A stretch of DNA of 64,000 nt from Nocardioides sp. Root190 (GTDB lineage Bacteria; Actinomycetota; Actinomycetes; Propionibacteriales; Nocardioidaceae). This document shows positions 11,590 through 19,340 of the stretch, one piece after another. A program made the position numbers and the translations under genes. The notes under the pieces were generated by a model that worked only from the letters and a program-made list of their open reading frames with translations, made no database searches and was not told where the DNA came from. Position 1 is the first letter of the stretch; each line of letters begins with the position of its first letter. The stretch spans positions 517,358-581,357 of the forward strand of contig NZ_LMIA01000009.1 of assembly GCF_001428565.1 (NCBI RefSeq). The letters run 5' to 3'.

Positions 11590-11625
11590 GAACGCCGTGG
11601 CTCCCGTGAGGGGGCCACGGCGTTC
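11590..11625. terminator. Terminator hairpin after etfA
   Basis: Twelve-base perfect stem GAACGCCGTGGC (11590-11601) and GCCACGGCGTTC (11614-11625) around a 12-nt loop. No U-tract follows, as is common in high-G+C actinobacteria. Confidence 0.8.
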
Positions 11626-11688
11626 GCCATTTCCGGGCGGAGGGGCGCGTCCCGTTTGATTGAAGTAAGTACATCGATATAGGTTGCT

Positions 11689-13029
11689 TTGGTGGCTGAC
11701 GAGAACGCGAAGAAGTGGTCGACCTGGGGGGTCGCGGTCCTGACGGCAGGGGTGATGGCCCTGGCCGTCCTGGGGGTCGTGCCGGCCTCCGCCTCCCCGG
11801 AAGCGTTGGAGGGGAGGACGTCGGCGGTGCTCACGGCGCGCGGCTCGGCGGCGGTATGGACGCCCTTCACGGGCATCACCTTCAACCAGCCGACCGGCAA
11901 CAGCGAGCAACGGACCCGCATCGTGCGCCGCATCCACGAGGCGATCGACCACACCCCACCGGGTGAGACGATCCGGATCGCGACGTACAACCTCGGGCTG
12001 AAGGCGAGCGCGGACAAGCTGATCGCCGCCAAGAAGCGTGGGGTGAGGGTCCAGGTCATCGTCAATGCCAACCTGATCGGGCCGCTCGAGGCGCGGGTGC
12101 AGCGCGCGATCGGCAAGAACCCGTCGCAGTCGAGCTTCCTGATCTTCTGCAAGGACGCCTGCCGCAACCCCAGCGTCCACGGCAACATGCACCTGAAGGT
12201 CTACTCCTTCACCCGCATCGGCGTGACGAAGAAGCTGCTGATCAGCAGCTCCTCCAACCTCGGCGGACCCGCGATGCACGGCCAGTGGAACGACTCCATC
12301 GCGATCGCCGGCGAGGACCAGCTCTTCGCCACCTGGTGGGCGCTGTTCGACCAGCTGCGCAAGGACCGCACGGCGACGCCGCGTCGGGTGACCTACACCA
12401 GCGACCGCATCACGGCGTACTTCCAGCGTCCCTTCGCGGGCGACGCGGGCCGGGTGAGCAGCAGCGCGACCGTCAACGACGCGCCGTACGTCCGGCTCAG
12501 CAAGGTCAGCTGCAACGCCCCGACCGGCTTCGGCAACTCGCTCGGCAAGACCGTGATCACCGTCAACATGAGGGCCTGGTACGGCGAGCGCGGTGCTCGA
12601 CTCGCCCGCCTGCTCGCCCTGCGCAAGAAGTACGGCTGCTCGGTGAAGGTGATCGGCTCGCTGATGAGCAAGGAGGTCGTCAAGATCCTCGTCGGGGCGA
12701 GGATCCCGGTGAAGGCCGCCGACTGGGACTGGGGACCGCGCCCCTCGACCTCGGACGCCGAGAAGACGATCTACGGTCCGAGCTGCTACGCCCACCTCAA
12801 GTACGTCACGGTCAACGGCGCCTACAAGAGCCGCGGTGACCGCCTGGTCTGGGCCGGTTCCGAGAACTGGTCCCCGCCCGGGCTCAGCAGTGACGAGGTG
12901 ACCTTCGAGATCCACGACGCCAAGGTGGTCAAGGCCTACAACGACCAGTTCAAGCGGATGTGGGACAGCACCCGGGCCACCCACCGGGTCGGCATCGAGC
13001 CGAGGACCCGGCCCTGCGCCGGCAGCTGA
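11689..13029 (+). CDS. Secreted or membrane-anchored phospholipase D-like protein
   Basis: 446 aa from a TTG start (a GTG follows directly). A hydrophobic segment at about 12-33 ending in PASASP looks like a signal peptide, so the protein probably acts outside the membrane. Two PLD-type half-sites are visible: H168-x-K170 in NMHLKVYSF with downstream SSSSNLGG, and H369-x-K371 in [11 protein letters not shown] with downstream GSENWSPPG. The classical distal Asp of each HKD motif is not obvious, so the catalytic class (phosphodiesterase, nuclease or synthase) is open. Four cysteines in the mature part could form disulfides. It is flanked by the etfA terminator and proA, with no functional link to either. 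Confidence 0.75.
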   Translation: MVADENAKKWSTWGVAVLTAGVMALAVLGVVPASASPEALEGRTSAVLTARGSAAVWTPFTGITFNQPTGNSEQRTRIVRRIHEAIDHTPPGETIRIATYNLGLKASADKLIAAKKRGVRVQVIVNANLIGPLEARVQRAIGKNPSQSSFLIFCKDACRNPSVHGNMHLKVYSFTRIGVTKKLLISSSSNLGGPAMHGQWNDSIAIAGEDQLFATWWALFDQLRKDRTATPRRVTYTSDRITAYFQRPFAGDAGRVSSSATVNDAPYVRLSKVSCNAPTGFGNSLGKTVITVNMRAWYGERGARLARLLALRKKYGCSVKVIGSLMSKEVVKILVGARIPVKAADWDWGPRPSTSDAEKTIYGPSCYAHLKYVTVNGAYKSRGDRLVWAGSENWSPPGLSSDEVTFEIHDAKVVKAYNDQFKRMWDSTRATHRVGIEPRTRPCAGS

Positions 13030-13059
13030 GCACCCCGCCGCCCGGTCCCCGGCTGGTCC

Positions 13060-13065
13060 TATCCT
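13060..13065 (+). promoter_or_regulatory. Predicted -10 of leaderless proA promoter
   Basis: TATCCT, 7 nt before the proA ATG. The same hexamer occurs at the same position in front of leuS. Confidence 0.4.
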
Positions 13066-13072
13066 TGGCACC

Positions 13073-14323
13073 ATGAGTGCCGAGGTCGCCGTCCGTGAGG
13101 TCGCCCAGCGGGCGCGGGTCGCCAGCAGGGGGCTCGCCCTCGCCACCCGCGCGCAGAAGGACGCCACGCTCGAGGCGATGGCCGCTGCGTTGCTGGAGCG
13201 GGGGGAGGAGATCCTCACGGCCAACGCCGAGGACGTCGCCCGGGCCGAGGCCGCCGGCACGCCGGCCAACATCATCGACCGCCTGCGCCTGACCACGGAG
13301 CGGCTCGAGGGCATGGCCCAGGGCCTGCGCGACGTCGCCGGCCTGGCCGACCCGGTCGGCGAGGTCGTCCGTGGCGGAGTGCTCGCCAACGGGCTCGAGC
13401 TGCGCCAGGTCCGGGTGCCGTTCGGGGTCGTGGGGATGATCTACGAGGCCCGGCCCAATGTCACCGCCGATGCCGCAGGCATCTGCCTCAAGTCCGGCAA
13501 CGCCGTGCTCCTGCGAGGCAGTTCCTCGGCCCGCTCGAGCAACGCCGCCATCGTCGCCGTGCTGCGCGACGCGGTCGCCGCCTCGGGCCTGGACGCCGAC
13601 GTCGTCCAGCTCGTCCCCGGCGACAGCCACGACAGCGTCAAGGCGCTGATGCGCGCCCGAGGACTGGTCGACGTCCTCATCCCGCGGGGTGGTGCCGGCC
13701 TGATCCAGTCGGTGGTCAACGACTCGACCGTGCCCGTCATCGAGACGGGTGTGGGCAACTGCCACGTCTACGTCGACAGCGCCGCCGACCTCGCCAAGGC
13801 ACTTCCGCTGGTCCTCAACGCCAAGACCCACCGCACCAGCGTGTGCAACGCCGCCGAGTCGCTGCTGGTGCACGCCGACGTCGCCGACGTCTTCCTGCCG
13901 CAGGTCGTGGCGGCCCTGCAGGAGCAGGACGTCACCATCCACGGCGACGACGCCTTCGCGTCGTACGACGGCGTGGTGGTGGCGACCGACGAGGACTGGG
14001 GCACCGAGTACCTCTCCCTCGACATCGCCGCCCGGGTCGTGCCCGACCTGGACGCCGCGCTGGAGCACATCCGCACGTGGTCCAGCGGCCACACGGACGC
14101 GATCGTCACCGAGGACCAGTCCGTCGCCCGCCGGTTCGTGGCCGAGGTCGACTCAGCCGCGGTGCTGGTGAACGCCTCGACGCGGTTCACCGACGGGGGC
14201 GAGTTCGGGTTCGGCGCCGAGATCGGGATCAGCACCCAGAAGCTCCACGCCCGCGGCCCGATGGGCCTCCCGGAGATGACCTCCACCAAGTACGTCGTCA
14301 TCGGCGACGGTCACGTTCGCTAG
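13073..14323 (+). CDS. proA: Glutamate-5-semialdehyde dehydrogenase (gamma-glutamyl phosphate reductase)
   Basis: 416 aa, normal ProA length. It reduces gamma-glutamyl phosphate to glutamate 5-semialdehyde in proline synthesis, using NADPH. The aldehyde dehydrogenase fold is clear: [17 protein letters not shown] near 115, the catalytic Cys258 in [13 protein letters not shown], and the C-terminal [21 protein letters not shown]. No proB lies next to it. The start follows TATCCT by 7 nt. The last 171 bases overlap, on the opposite strand, the 3' end of the DMT-type transporter gene. In mycobacteria proA sits a short distance from nadD, as here. Confidence 0.95.
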   Translation: MSAEVAVREVAQRARVASRGLALATRAQKDATLEAMAAALLERGEEILTANAEDVARAEAAGTPANIIDRLRLTTERLEGMAQGLRDVAGLADPVGEVVRGGVLANGLELRQVRVPFGVVGMIYEARPNVTADAAGICLKSGNAVLLRGSSSARSSNAAIVAVLRDAVAASGLDADVVQLVPGDSHDSVKALMRARGLVDVLIPRGGAGLIQSVVNDSTVPVIETGVGNCHVYVDSAADLAKALPLVLNAKTHRTSVCNAAESLLVHADVADVFLPQVVAALQEQDVTIHGDDAFASYDGVVVATDEDWGTEYLSLDIAARVVPDLDAALEHIRTWSSGHTDAIVTEDQSVARRFVAEVDSAAVLVNASTRFTDGGEFGFGAEIGISTQKLHARGPMGLPEMTSTKYVVIGDGHVR

Positions 14324-15145
14324 ACGCCACAGGCCCCAGGCCATCGCGGCGAGGGCTGCGAGCGAGGCGATCGCGGAGCCTGCCGAGTGGGTCGGCACCT
14401 CCCGGAACACCAAGTGGGCGAACCCGAGCGTCAGCAGGCAGTTGACGACGTTGAGCACCGGCATCGACGCCGAGAGGTGTGCCGAGCGGTAGGCGAGCTG
14501 GTTGACGGCGATGCCGCCGACGCCCGAGCAGACGAGGGCGTACGGGAGCCAGGAGGCAACCAGGCCGGCGGTGCCGCGGGCGTCGTACTGCAGCTGACAG
14601 GCCTCGATCAGGACTGCCATCAGTCCGAAGAGCAGCCCGGAGGAGCAACCCAGCAGGAAGGCGCGCGGGTTCGGGCGCCCGACGGTGCCGGCGAGGACGA
14701 GCAGCGTGAGCGCGAGCCCGGCGGCACCCGCGCTCCCGGTCAGGAGGTCGATCGGGTCGGGCGCCCGGGTGGCCTCGCGGACGTCGGAGGCCAGCAGCAG
14801 CACCGCGATCGCCAGCGCCGTCACCGCGACCGCGCCGAGCTCGGTCGACGACGGGCGGGTGCGGGACAGCGCCGCACGGATGGGTACCGCGAAGACGATG
14901 CCCATGATCGCGATCGGCTGGACCAGTGCGATCGGACCGTTGCCCAGCGCCAGCACGTGGAAGGTGAAGCCGATCGGGCCCAACGCGAGCGCGAAGAGCC
15001 ACTCGGGGCGCTGCAGGAGGAACCTCATCAGCCCGAGCACACCGTCGCCCTCGGGCGCCCGGCCGGTCGCGAGGTGCTGGGTCGAGGTCGACACCGCGGT
15101 CGTCGCCGCACTCGCGAGGCCGAACACCACGGCGAGCCAGATCAC
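14153..15145 (-). CDS. DMT-superfamily membrane protein with antisense-encoded tail
   Basis: 330 aa with about nine or ten membrane helices between residues 1 and 275, and repeated small-residue helices as in EamA/NIPA-like transporters. Substrate unknown. The start GTG at 15145 lies 6 nt after TAGCGT (15157-15152). The odd feature is the C-terminus: the helices end near LWRLANV, where the frame passes the proA stop (14323), and the last 56 residues, polar and Gly/Glu-rich, are read antisense to the coding part of proA. Either the original stop was lost and the tail is accidental, or the overlap is real. I see no in-frame stop before 14153. Confidence 0.8.
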   Translation of the reverse strand: MIWLAVVFGLASAATTAVSTSTQHLATGRAPEGDGVLGLMRFLLQRPEWLFALALGPIGFTFHVLALGNGPIALVQPIAIMGIVFAVPIRAALSRTRPSSTELGAVAVTALAIAVLLLASDVREATRAPDPIDLLTGSAGAAGLALTLLVLAGTVGRPNPRAFLLGCSSGLLFGLMAVLIEACQLQYDARGTAGLVASWLPYALVCSGVGGIAVNQLAYRSAHLSASMPVLNVVNCLLTLGFAHLVFREVPTHSAGSAIASLAALAAMAWGLWRLANVTVADDDVLGGGHLREAHRAAGVELLGADPDLGAEPELAPVGEPRRGVHQHRG

Positions 15146-15151
15146 GCTGCG

Positions 15152-15157
15152 ACGCTA
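15152..15157 (-). promoter_or_regulatory. Predicted -10 of the leaderless DMT-gene promoter
   Basis: TAGCGT, 6 nt before the GTG start at 15145; back to back with the promoter at 15256. Confidence 0.35.
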
Positions 15158-15255
15158 GGCGGAGAGGTGGGCGGCAGGGTGGACGGAGGGGTGGACGGAG
15201 GATGAATCCCGGGGAACACCGGGGGAGTGTCGTCCGGTCGCCTCCACCGGGACGG

Positions 15256-15261
15256 TAGGTT
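15256..15261 (+). promoter_or_regulatory. Predicted -10 of the leaderless CDP-alcohol phosphatidyltransferase promoter
   Basis: TAGGTT, 7 nt before the ATG at 15269; it argues for that start rather than the longer frame from 15227. Confidence 0.4.
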
Positions 15262-15268
15262 TCGCCGC

Positions 15269-15916
15269 ATGGCAGGCTCCCCGGAACGGATCTACGCCGA
15301 TCCGTCGGTCGAAAGGCTCTTCACGGGGGCCACGATCATCACCTTCATCAGGACCGTCATCACGCTGGCCATCGCGGTCTGGGCGGCGTACGACGAGAGC
15401 CTGACCTGGATCGTCATCGGACTGGTGACCTACTGGGTCGGCGACAGCATCGACGGCGAGTGGGCACGGTGGCGCGACTGCGAGACCCGGATGGGCGCCG
15501 TCGTCGACATGATGTGCGACCGGCTGAGCTGTGGCGCGCTCTACGTCGGCCTGATCTGGCTCCAGCCGGGTGGGTGGATCAGCGACGAGCCGATGACGTG
15601 GATCGGGATCCCGATCGCGATCTACCTCTTCGAGTTCATGGTCATCGACATGTACCTGTCGCTGGCCTTCCTCGCCTGGCCGATCCGCAGTCCCAACTAC
15701 TTCCACGTGATCGACCGCAGGATCTACCTGTGGAACTGGTCGCGGGTCGGCAAGGCCGCCAACTCCGGCGCCTTCGCCGTCATCCTGCTGGCCACCGGCT
15801 GGGTGTGGCTCGGCATCGTGATCGCCGTCGCCCTGCTGGTGCTGAAGTGCGTGTCACTCGGCTGGCTCCTCACGTTGGGTGTGCCGATCCCCGAGCGTGA
15901 GGCCGCGGCGGCATGA
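15269..15916 (+). CDS. CDP-alcohol phosphatidyltransferase family membrane enzyme
   Basis: 215 aa. It transfers a phosphatidyl or phospho-alcohol group from a CDP-activated donor and is embedded in the membrane. The full signature D-x2-D-G-x2-A-R-x8-G-x3-D-x3-D is present as Asp59, Asp62, Gly63, Ala66, Arg67, Gly76, Asp80 and Asp84. About five or six membrane segments are visible. The acceptor alcohol cannot be told; pgsA- or pss-like and archaetidyl-type enzymes share this motif. The next gene overlaps by four bases (ATGA), so this enzyme and the DedA-like protein form a pair. ATG 15269 is chosen over the open frame from 15227 because the promoter hexamer and the family start agree. Confidence 0.88.
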   Translation: MAGSPERIYADPSVERLFTGATIITFIRTVITLAIAVWAAYDESLTWIVIGLVTYWVGDSIDGEWARWRDCETRMGAVVDMMCDRLSCGALYVGLIWLQPGGWISDEPMTWIGIPIAIYLFEFMVIDMYLSLAFLAWPIRSPNYFHVIDRRIYLWNWSRVGKAANSGAFAVILLATGWVWLGIVIAVALLVLKCVSLGWLLTLGVPIPEREAAAA

Positions 15917-16374
15917 TCCTGTGGCTGACGACGTTCGCGTTCAGCGTCGCGTCCGCCCTGCTCCCGTTCCTCCCGATGGAGGCCTACATCCTCGCCGCCG
16001 GTGCTGCTGAAGGCGGCACCGGAGCCGCCATCAGCCTCGGAATCGCCGCTGGCGCCGGCGCCACCGTCGGCAAGATCGTCTGGTACGAGGTCGCTCGCCG
16101 TGGCGCCGAGTCCGCCTGGGCCCAGCGAAAGCTCTCCTCGCCCAAGGTCAAGGCGAACTACGAGAAGTGGGTCGAACGCATGCAGGGGCGGCCCGTCTAC
16201 GGCATCGGGATCATGTTCCTCGCCGCGTCGGTGGGCATCCCGCCACTGCTGGCGATGGCTGCCGTCGGAGGCCTGCTCAAGATGCCGCTGTGGGCCTTCA
16301 TCCCGACCGTCTTCGTCGGCCGGACCATCCGTTTCACGCTGCTGTTCCTGGGCGTCGACTTCGCGCTCCACTGA
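15913..16374 (+). CDS. Small VTT/DedA-like membrane protein
   Basis: 153 aa with helices near 1-25, 37-58, 97-118 and 123-145. LPFLPMEAYILAAG and the C-terminal FVGRTIRF resemble the first helix and the GR-x-x-R motif of DedA/YqaA (SNARE-associated, VTT) proteins, which act as lipid scramblases or flippases in other bacteria. It starts inside the stop codon of the phosphatidyltransferase gene (ATGA), so a lipid-linked role, such as moving the product of its partner, is a reasonable inference. It is shorter than classical DedA (about 200 aa), nearer the YqaA type. Confidence 0.65.
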   Translation: MILWLTTFAFSVASALLPFLPMEAYILAAGAAEGGTGAAISLGIAAGAGATVGKIVWYEVARRGAESAWAQRKLSSPKVKANYEKWVERMQGRPVYGIGIMFLAASVGIPPLLAMAAVGGLLKMPLWAFIPTVFVGRTIRFTLLFLGVDFALH

Positions 16375-16381
16375 CGTTCGA

Positions 16382-16387
16382 TACGAT
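16382..16387 (+). promoter_or_regulatory. Predicted -10 of leaderless promoter for the small membrane protein and nadD block
   Basis: TACGAT, 6 nt before the ATG at 16394. It would drive the small membrane protein, nadD, rsfS and the phosphatase. Confidence 0.4.
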
Positions 16388-16393
16388 CGCCGC

Positions 16394-16555
16394 ATGTTCA
16401 GCCAGATCAGCCTCCATGCCCTCGCCGTCGTCAGCGCCGCTGAGGAGAGCGAGGCCGCTGTGAACCCGTGGTTCATCGGCGGCGGCGTGCTGGCGTTCCT
16501 CATGCTCCTGCTGCTGGGCCTCGTGTGGTTCGGTGGCGGACGCGACCACAGCTGA
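16394..16555 (+). CDS. 53-residue single-pass membrane protein upstream of nadD
   Basis: 53 aa with one membrane helix near 27-47 ([20 protein letters not shown]) and a short charged end GGGRDHS. The N-terminal half is mildly amphipathic and acidic. The ATG lies 6 nt after TACGAT. The 3' end overlaps the likely GTG start of nadD (16533) by 23 bases in another frame, which ties its translation to nadD. I cannot assign a function; small proteins like this are easily missed and its position at the head of a conserved block makes it a real gene in my view. Confidence 0.7.
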   Translation: MFSQISLHALAVVSAAEESEAAVNPWFIGGGVLAFLMLLLLGLVWFGGGRDHS

Positions 16556-17183
16556 CCCGGTGACCGGGTCGGCCTCCACCCCGCGCTCCCGGGTCGGGGT
16601 GATGGGCGGCACGTTCGACCCGATCCACCACGGCCACCTCGTGGCTGCCTCCGAGGTGCAGAGCTGGTTCGGCCTCGACGAGGTCGTCTTCGTCCCCACC
16701 GGCGAGCCCTGGCAGAAGGCTGACCGGGACGTCTCGCCGGCCGAGCACCGCTACCTCATGACGGTGATCGCGACGGCTGCCAACCCCCGGTTCAGGGTCA
16801 GCCGCGTCGACATCGACCGCGGCGGTCCGACGTACACGGTCGACACGCTGCGCGACCTCCAGGCCGAGCGTCCGGACGCCGATCTCTACTTCATCACGGG
16901 TGCCGATGCGCTCACCGACATCTTCAGCTGGCGCAACGCCGAGGACGCCTTCGACCTCGCCCACTTCGTCGGATGCACCCGTCCCGGGGCCGACATGGAC
17001 CCTGCGACGTTGGCAAAGATTCCGGCCGACCGTGTGACCATGGTGGAGGTGCCTGCCCTGGCCATCTCGTCCACGGACTGCCGTGAGCGGCAGCGGGCGG
17101 GCCAGCCGGTCTGGTACCTCGTGCCCGACGGCGTCGTGCAGTACATCACCAAGCATGGGCTCTACCAGAGCCCGGACCACTGA
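16533..17183 (+). CDS. nadD: Nicotinate-mononucleotide adenylyltransferase
   Basis: 216 aa from GTG 16533; GTG 16560 is a possible shorter start (207 aa). NadD adenylylates nicotinate mononucleotide in NAD synthesis. The nucleotidyltransferase motif [12 protein letters not shown] is at 25-36, and [23 protein letters not shown] and [10 protein letters not shown] (the ISSTxxR site) follow. It heads the conserved trio nadD, rsfS and a histidine phosphatase. RsfS starts 12 nt after the nadD stop. The 5' end overlaps the small membrane protein gene, suggesting coupling. Length and motifs fit the family well; only the start is uncertain. Confidence 0.95.
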   Translation: MADATTADPVTGSASTPRSRVGVMGGTFDPIHHGHLVAASEVQSWFGLDEVVFVPTGEPWQKADRDVSPAEHRYLMTVIATAANPRFRVSRVDIDRGGPTYTVDTLRDLQAERPDADLYFITGADALTDIFSWRNAEDAFDLAHFVGCTRPGADMDPATLAKIPADRVTMVEVPALAISSTDCRERQRAGQPVWYLVPDGVVQYITKHGLYQSPDH

Positions 17184-17195
17184 TTCGGAGTTCCC

Positions 17196-17606
17196 TTGAC
17201 CGCCACTGACCACGCCGTCGAGCTCATTCGGGCTGCCGCGCTCGCAGCGTCCGACAAGCTCGCGACCGACCAGCTGGCATTCGACGTGAGCGAGCAGCTC
17301 GCGATCACCGACGCCTTCCTGCTGGCCACCGGCGGCAACGACCGCCAGGTCCGCGCCATCGTCGAGGAGATCGAGGACAAGCTGCGCGAGCTCGGCGTCA
17401 AGCCGATCCGCCGCGAGGGCCACCGCGACGGTCGCTGGGTGCTGCTCGACTACGGCGACGTGGTGATCCACGTCCAGCACACCGAGGAGCGCGAGTTCTA
17501 CGCCCTCGAGCGCCTGTGGCGCGACTGCCCGATCATCGACCTGCCGGCCGAGATCAGCGGCCCTGCCACGGCGTCCGCGACGCCCACGGCGCCCGCCGCC
17601 GAGTGA
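17196..17606 (+). CDS. rsfS: Ribosomal silencing factor RsfS (Iojap family)
   Basis: 136 aa from a TTG start with CGGAG 5 nt upstream. RsfS binds ribosomal protein L14 on the 50S subunit and blocks subunit joining when nutrients are short. The conserved segments are AITDAFLLATGGNDRQVRAI near 45-64, RREGHRDGRWVLLDYGDVVIHV near 70-95 and EEREFYALERLWRDCP near 98-113. A low-complexity Ala/Thr/Pro tail follows. The downstream phosphatase starts inside its stop (GTGA). The order nadD-rsfS-phosphatase is the common actinobacterial arrangement. Confidence 0.95.
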   Translation: MTATDHAVELIRAAALAASDKLATDQLAFDVSEQLAITDAFLLATGGNDRQVRAIVEEIEDKLRELGVKPIRREGHRDGRWVLLDYGDVVIHVQHTEEREFYALERLWRDCPIIDLPAEISGPATASATPTAPAAE

Positions 17607-18205
17607 ACCCGCGCCGCATCGTCCTGGTGCGGCACGGCCGCACGGCCTGGAATGCCGCGCACCGGATCCAGGGCCAGCTCGACACCGAGCTCGACGAGGT
17701 CGGGATCGAGCAGGCCCGCGCCGTTGCGCCGCTCGTCGCTGCCCTCGGGCCGGTGAGCGTGTGGTCCAGCGACCTTGCGCGCGCAAGGGTCACGGCCGAG
17801 GAGATCGCCAAGGAGGCGGGCCTCGTGCCGTCGTACGACGAACGTCTGCGGGAGTACAGCCTCGGAGAGTTCCAGGGGCTGACCCACGCCGAGCTCGAGG
17901 CGCGCGACCCCGACGGCTTCGCCCGATTCCGCACCGGCGCCTGGGACGGCATCCCTGGCGCGGAGTCACCCCTCGTCGTGGCCGAGCGGTTCTCCGCCGT
18001 GCTCGGTGACCTCGCCTCGGCCCTCGAGCCGGGGGAGTGCGGTGTCGCGGTCTCCCACGGCGCCGCCACCCGCACCGGCCTGGTGCACTTCCTGGGCTGG
18101 CCGCTGGAGCACGCGCGGTCGCTGCGTGCCCTGGGCAACTGCGGCCGGGTCCTGCTCGAACAGCGGTCCTCGGGCGAGTGGGCCCTGGCGTCGTACAACG
18201 TCTGA
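17603..18205 (+). CDS. Histidine phosphatase, probable glucosyl-3-phosphoglycerate phosphatase
   Basis: 200 aa from GTG 17603, overlapping the rsfS stop by four bases. The phosphate pocket is complete: Arg10-His11-Gly12 in LVRHGRTAWN (His11 is the nucleophile) and His152 in VSHGAATR. In Mycobacterium tuberculosis the gene at this exact place (after nadD and rsfS) is GpgP, which dephosphorylates glucosyl-3-phosphoglycerate on the way to methylglucose lipopolysaccharide. I infer the same activity from position; the sequence alone supports only a phosphoglycerate-mutase-like phosphatase. It ends the block 93 nt before tRNA-Ala. Confidence 0.8.
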   Translation: MNPRRIVLVRHGRTAWNAAHRIQGQLDTELDEVGIEQARAVAPLVAALGPVSVWSSDLARARVTAEEIAKEAGLVPSYDERLREYSLGEFQGLTHAELEARDPDGFARFRTGAWDGIPGAESPLVVAERFSAVLGDLASALEPGECGVAVSHGAATRTGLVHFLGWPLEHARSLRALGNCGRVLLEQRSSGEWALASYNV

Positions 18206-18252
18206 CCGGCCCCGAACCCACCCCGGATTTCACCTCGGTGGGGTGTGTTGGC

Positions 18253-18258
18253 TAGTAT
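18253..18258 (+). promoter_or_regulatory. Possible -10 of the tRNA-Ala promoter
   Basis: TAGTAT, 40 nt before the tRNA. A weak TTCACC lies 18 nt upstream. The intergenic region is otherwise GC-rich, so this hexamer stands out. Confidence 0.35.
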
Positions 18259-18298
18259 TCCGGTCGTTGCTTCGCCCTCGGGCGCAGGCAATGACTCC

Positions 18299-18371
18299 GG
18301 GGGTGTGGCGCAGCTGGTAGCGCACCTGCATGGCATGCAGGGGGTCAGGGGTTCGAGTCCCCTCACCTCCA
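18299..18371 (+). tRNA. tRNA-Ala, anticodon GGC
   Basis: The cloverleaf folds fully by hand. The acceptor stem GGGGGTG pairs with CACCTCC (one G-U); the D stem is GCGC/GCGC with loop AGCTGGTA; the anticodon stem CCTGC/GCAGG has loop ATGGCAT giving anticodon GGC; the T stem AGGGG/CCCCT has loop TTCGAGT. The discriminator is A at 18371. The genome continues CCG, so the CCA end is not fully encoded and must be added by tRNA nucleotidyltransferase. It is followed at once by a long terminator hairpin. Confidence 0.97.
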
Positions 18372-18376
18372 CCGAC

Positions 18377-18410
18377 ACGTGAGGCCGATCCGCGAGGATC
18401 GGCCTCACGT
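18377..18410. terminator. Bidirectional terminator between tRNA-Ala and the LysR gene
   Basis: Perfect 15-bp stem ACGTGAGGCCGATCC (18377-18391) and GGATCGGCCTCACGT (18396-18410) closed by a GCGA tetraloop. It begins 6 nt after the tRNA and its last base is the final base of the LysR stop codon, so it can serve both convergent transcripts. Confidence 0.85.
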
Positions 18411-19282
18411 CATTTCCGGGCGTGGGCGACGATGTGGTCGCGCAGCCGCGCGGCGGGGGGCGCCAGCGCCCGGTCGGAGCGCCAGGTCAGGCCGATCGTG
18501 CGCCGCGCCCGCGCGTCGTTGATCCGCAGCCCGACCGTCCCGGACAGGCCTGCCATCGCCTCGGTCACCAGCGCGACGCCCAACCCGGCCGCGACGAGGC
18601 CCTCGATCGTGGCGAGGTCGGCGCTCTCGAAGGACACCGTGGGGGAGATCCCGGCGTCGCTCAGCAGGGCGTCGGTGAGGGTGCGGTGGCCGTAGCCGAC
18701 GGGTGTGGTGACCAGCTCGTCGCCCGCGAGCTCGGAGAGCGCGACCTGGCGTCGGCCGGCAAGGCGGTGGCTCGGGGCGACCACGACGACGAACCGTTCG
18801 ACCTGCAGCGGCACCCACGCGAAGTCGCCGTCGGGTCGGGCGGCGGTGATGGCGAGCTCGGCCGCCCCGCGGGTCAGGTCGCGCAACACGTCGTGGGTGG
18901 ACTCCTGGGCGAGCTCGACCCGGACGAGGGGGGCGGCCTGGTGGAACTCGCGCAGCACCTGCGGCACCAGCGAGGTCGCCATCGAGTCGACGAAGGCGAG
19001 GCGCACGGTGCCCCGGTCGGGGTCGAGGCGGGTCTCGAGGTCGCGGAGCAGCTGCTGGTGACGCTCCAGGATCTCCCTGGCCGCGGACAGGACCAGCTCA
19101 CCGTCCGGTGAGGTCACCAGGCCCTGCGGCACCCGCTCGAACAGGCGCACCCCGAGCTCGTCCTCGACCCGACCGAGCGCCCGCGACAGTGTGGGCTGGC
19201 TGACGCCGAGGATCGCAGCGGTGTCCGTGACGTGCTCGTTGTCGGCGAGCGCCACGAGCCAGTCGAGGTCGCGGATCAGCAT
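18410..19282 (-). CDS. LysR-family transcriptional regulator
   Basis: 290 aa. The winged helix-turn-helix occupies about 1-60 (DLDWLVALADNEHVTDTAAILGVSQ, then LSRALGRVEDELGVRLFER), and a periplasmic-binding-like effector domain fills the rest. I choose the ATG at 19282: it follows TATGCT (19295-19290) by 7 nt, and the T-N11-A palindrome ATACG-N5-CGTAT (19293-19307) overlaps that -10, a normal autoregulatory layout. A GTG start at 19303 would sit inside the operator. The gene diverges from an MFS transporter gene 58 bp away, its likely target. Effector unknown. Confidence 0.9.
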   Translation of the reverse strand: MLIRDLDWLVALADNEHVTDTAAILGVSQPTLSRALGRVEDELGVRLFERVPQGLVTSPDGELVLSAAREILERHQQLLRDLETRLDPDRGTVRLAFVDSMATSLVPQVLREFHQAAPLVRVELAQESTHDVLRDLTRGAAELAITAARPDGDFAWVPLQVERFVVVVAPSHRLAGRRQVALSELAGDELVTTPVGYGHRTLTDALLSDAGISPTVSFESADLATIEGLVAAGLGVALVTEAMAGLSGTVGLRINDARARRTIGLTWRSDRALAPPAARLRDHIVAHARK

Positions 19283-19289
19283 GACGACG

Positions 19290-19307
19290 AGCATACGCAT
19301 CACGTAT
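19290..19307. promoter_or_regulatory. LysR-type operator over a leaderless -10
   Basis: ATACG (19293-19297), CATCA, CGTAT (19303-19307): an inverted repeat with the T-N11-A core of LysR boxes. The minus-strand hexamer TATGCT (19295-19290), 7 nt before the LysR ATG, overlaps its left arm. Confidence 0.55.
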
Positions 19308-19340
19308 CAGAATCGGGCGTGAAAGGCATTGGACGTATCG

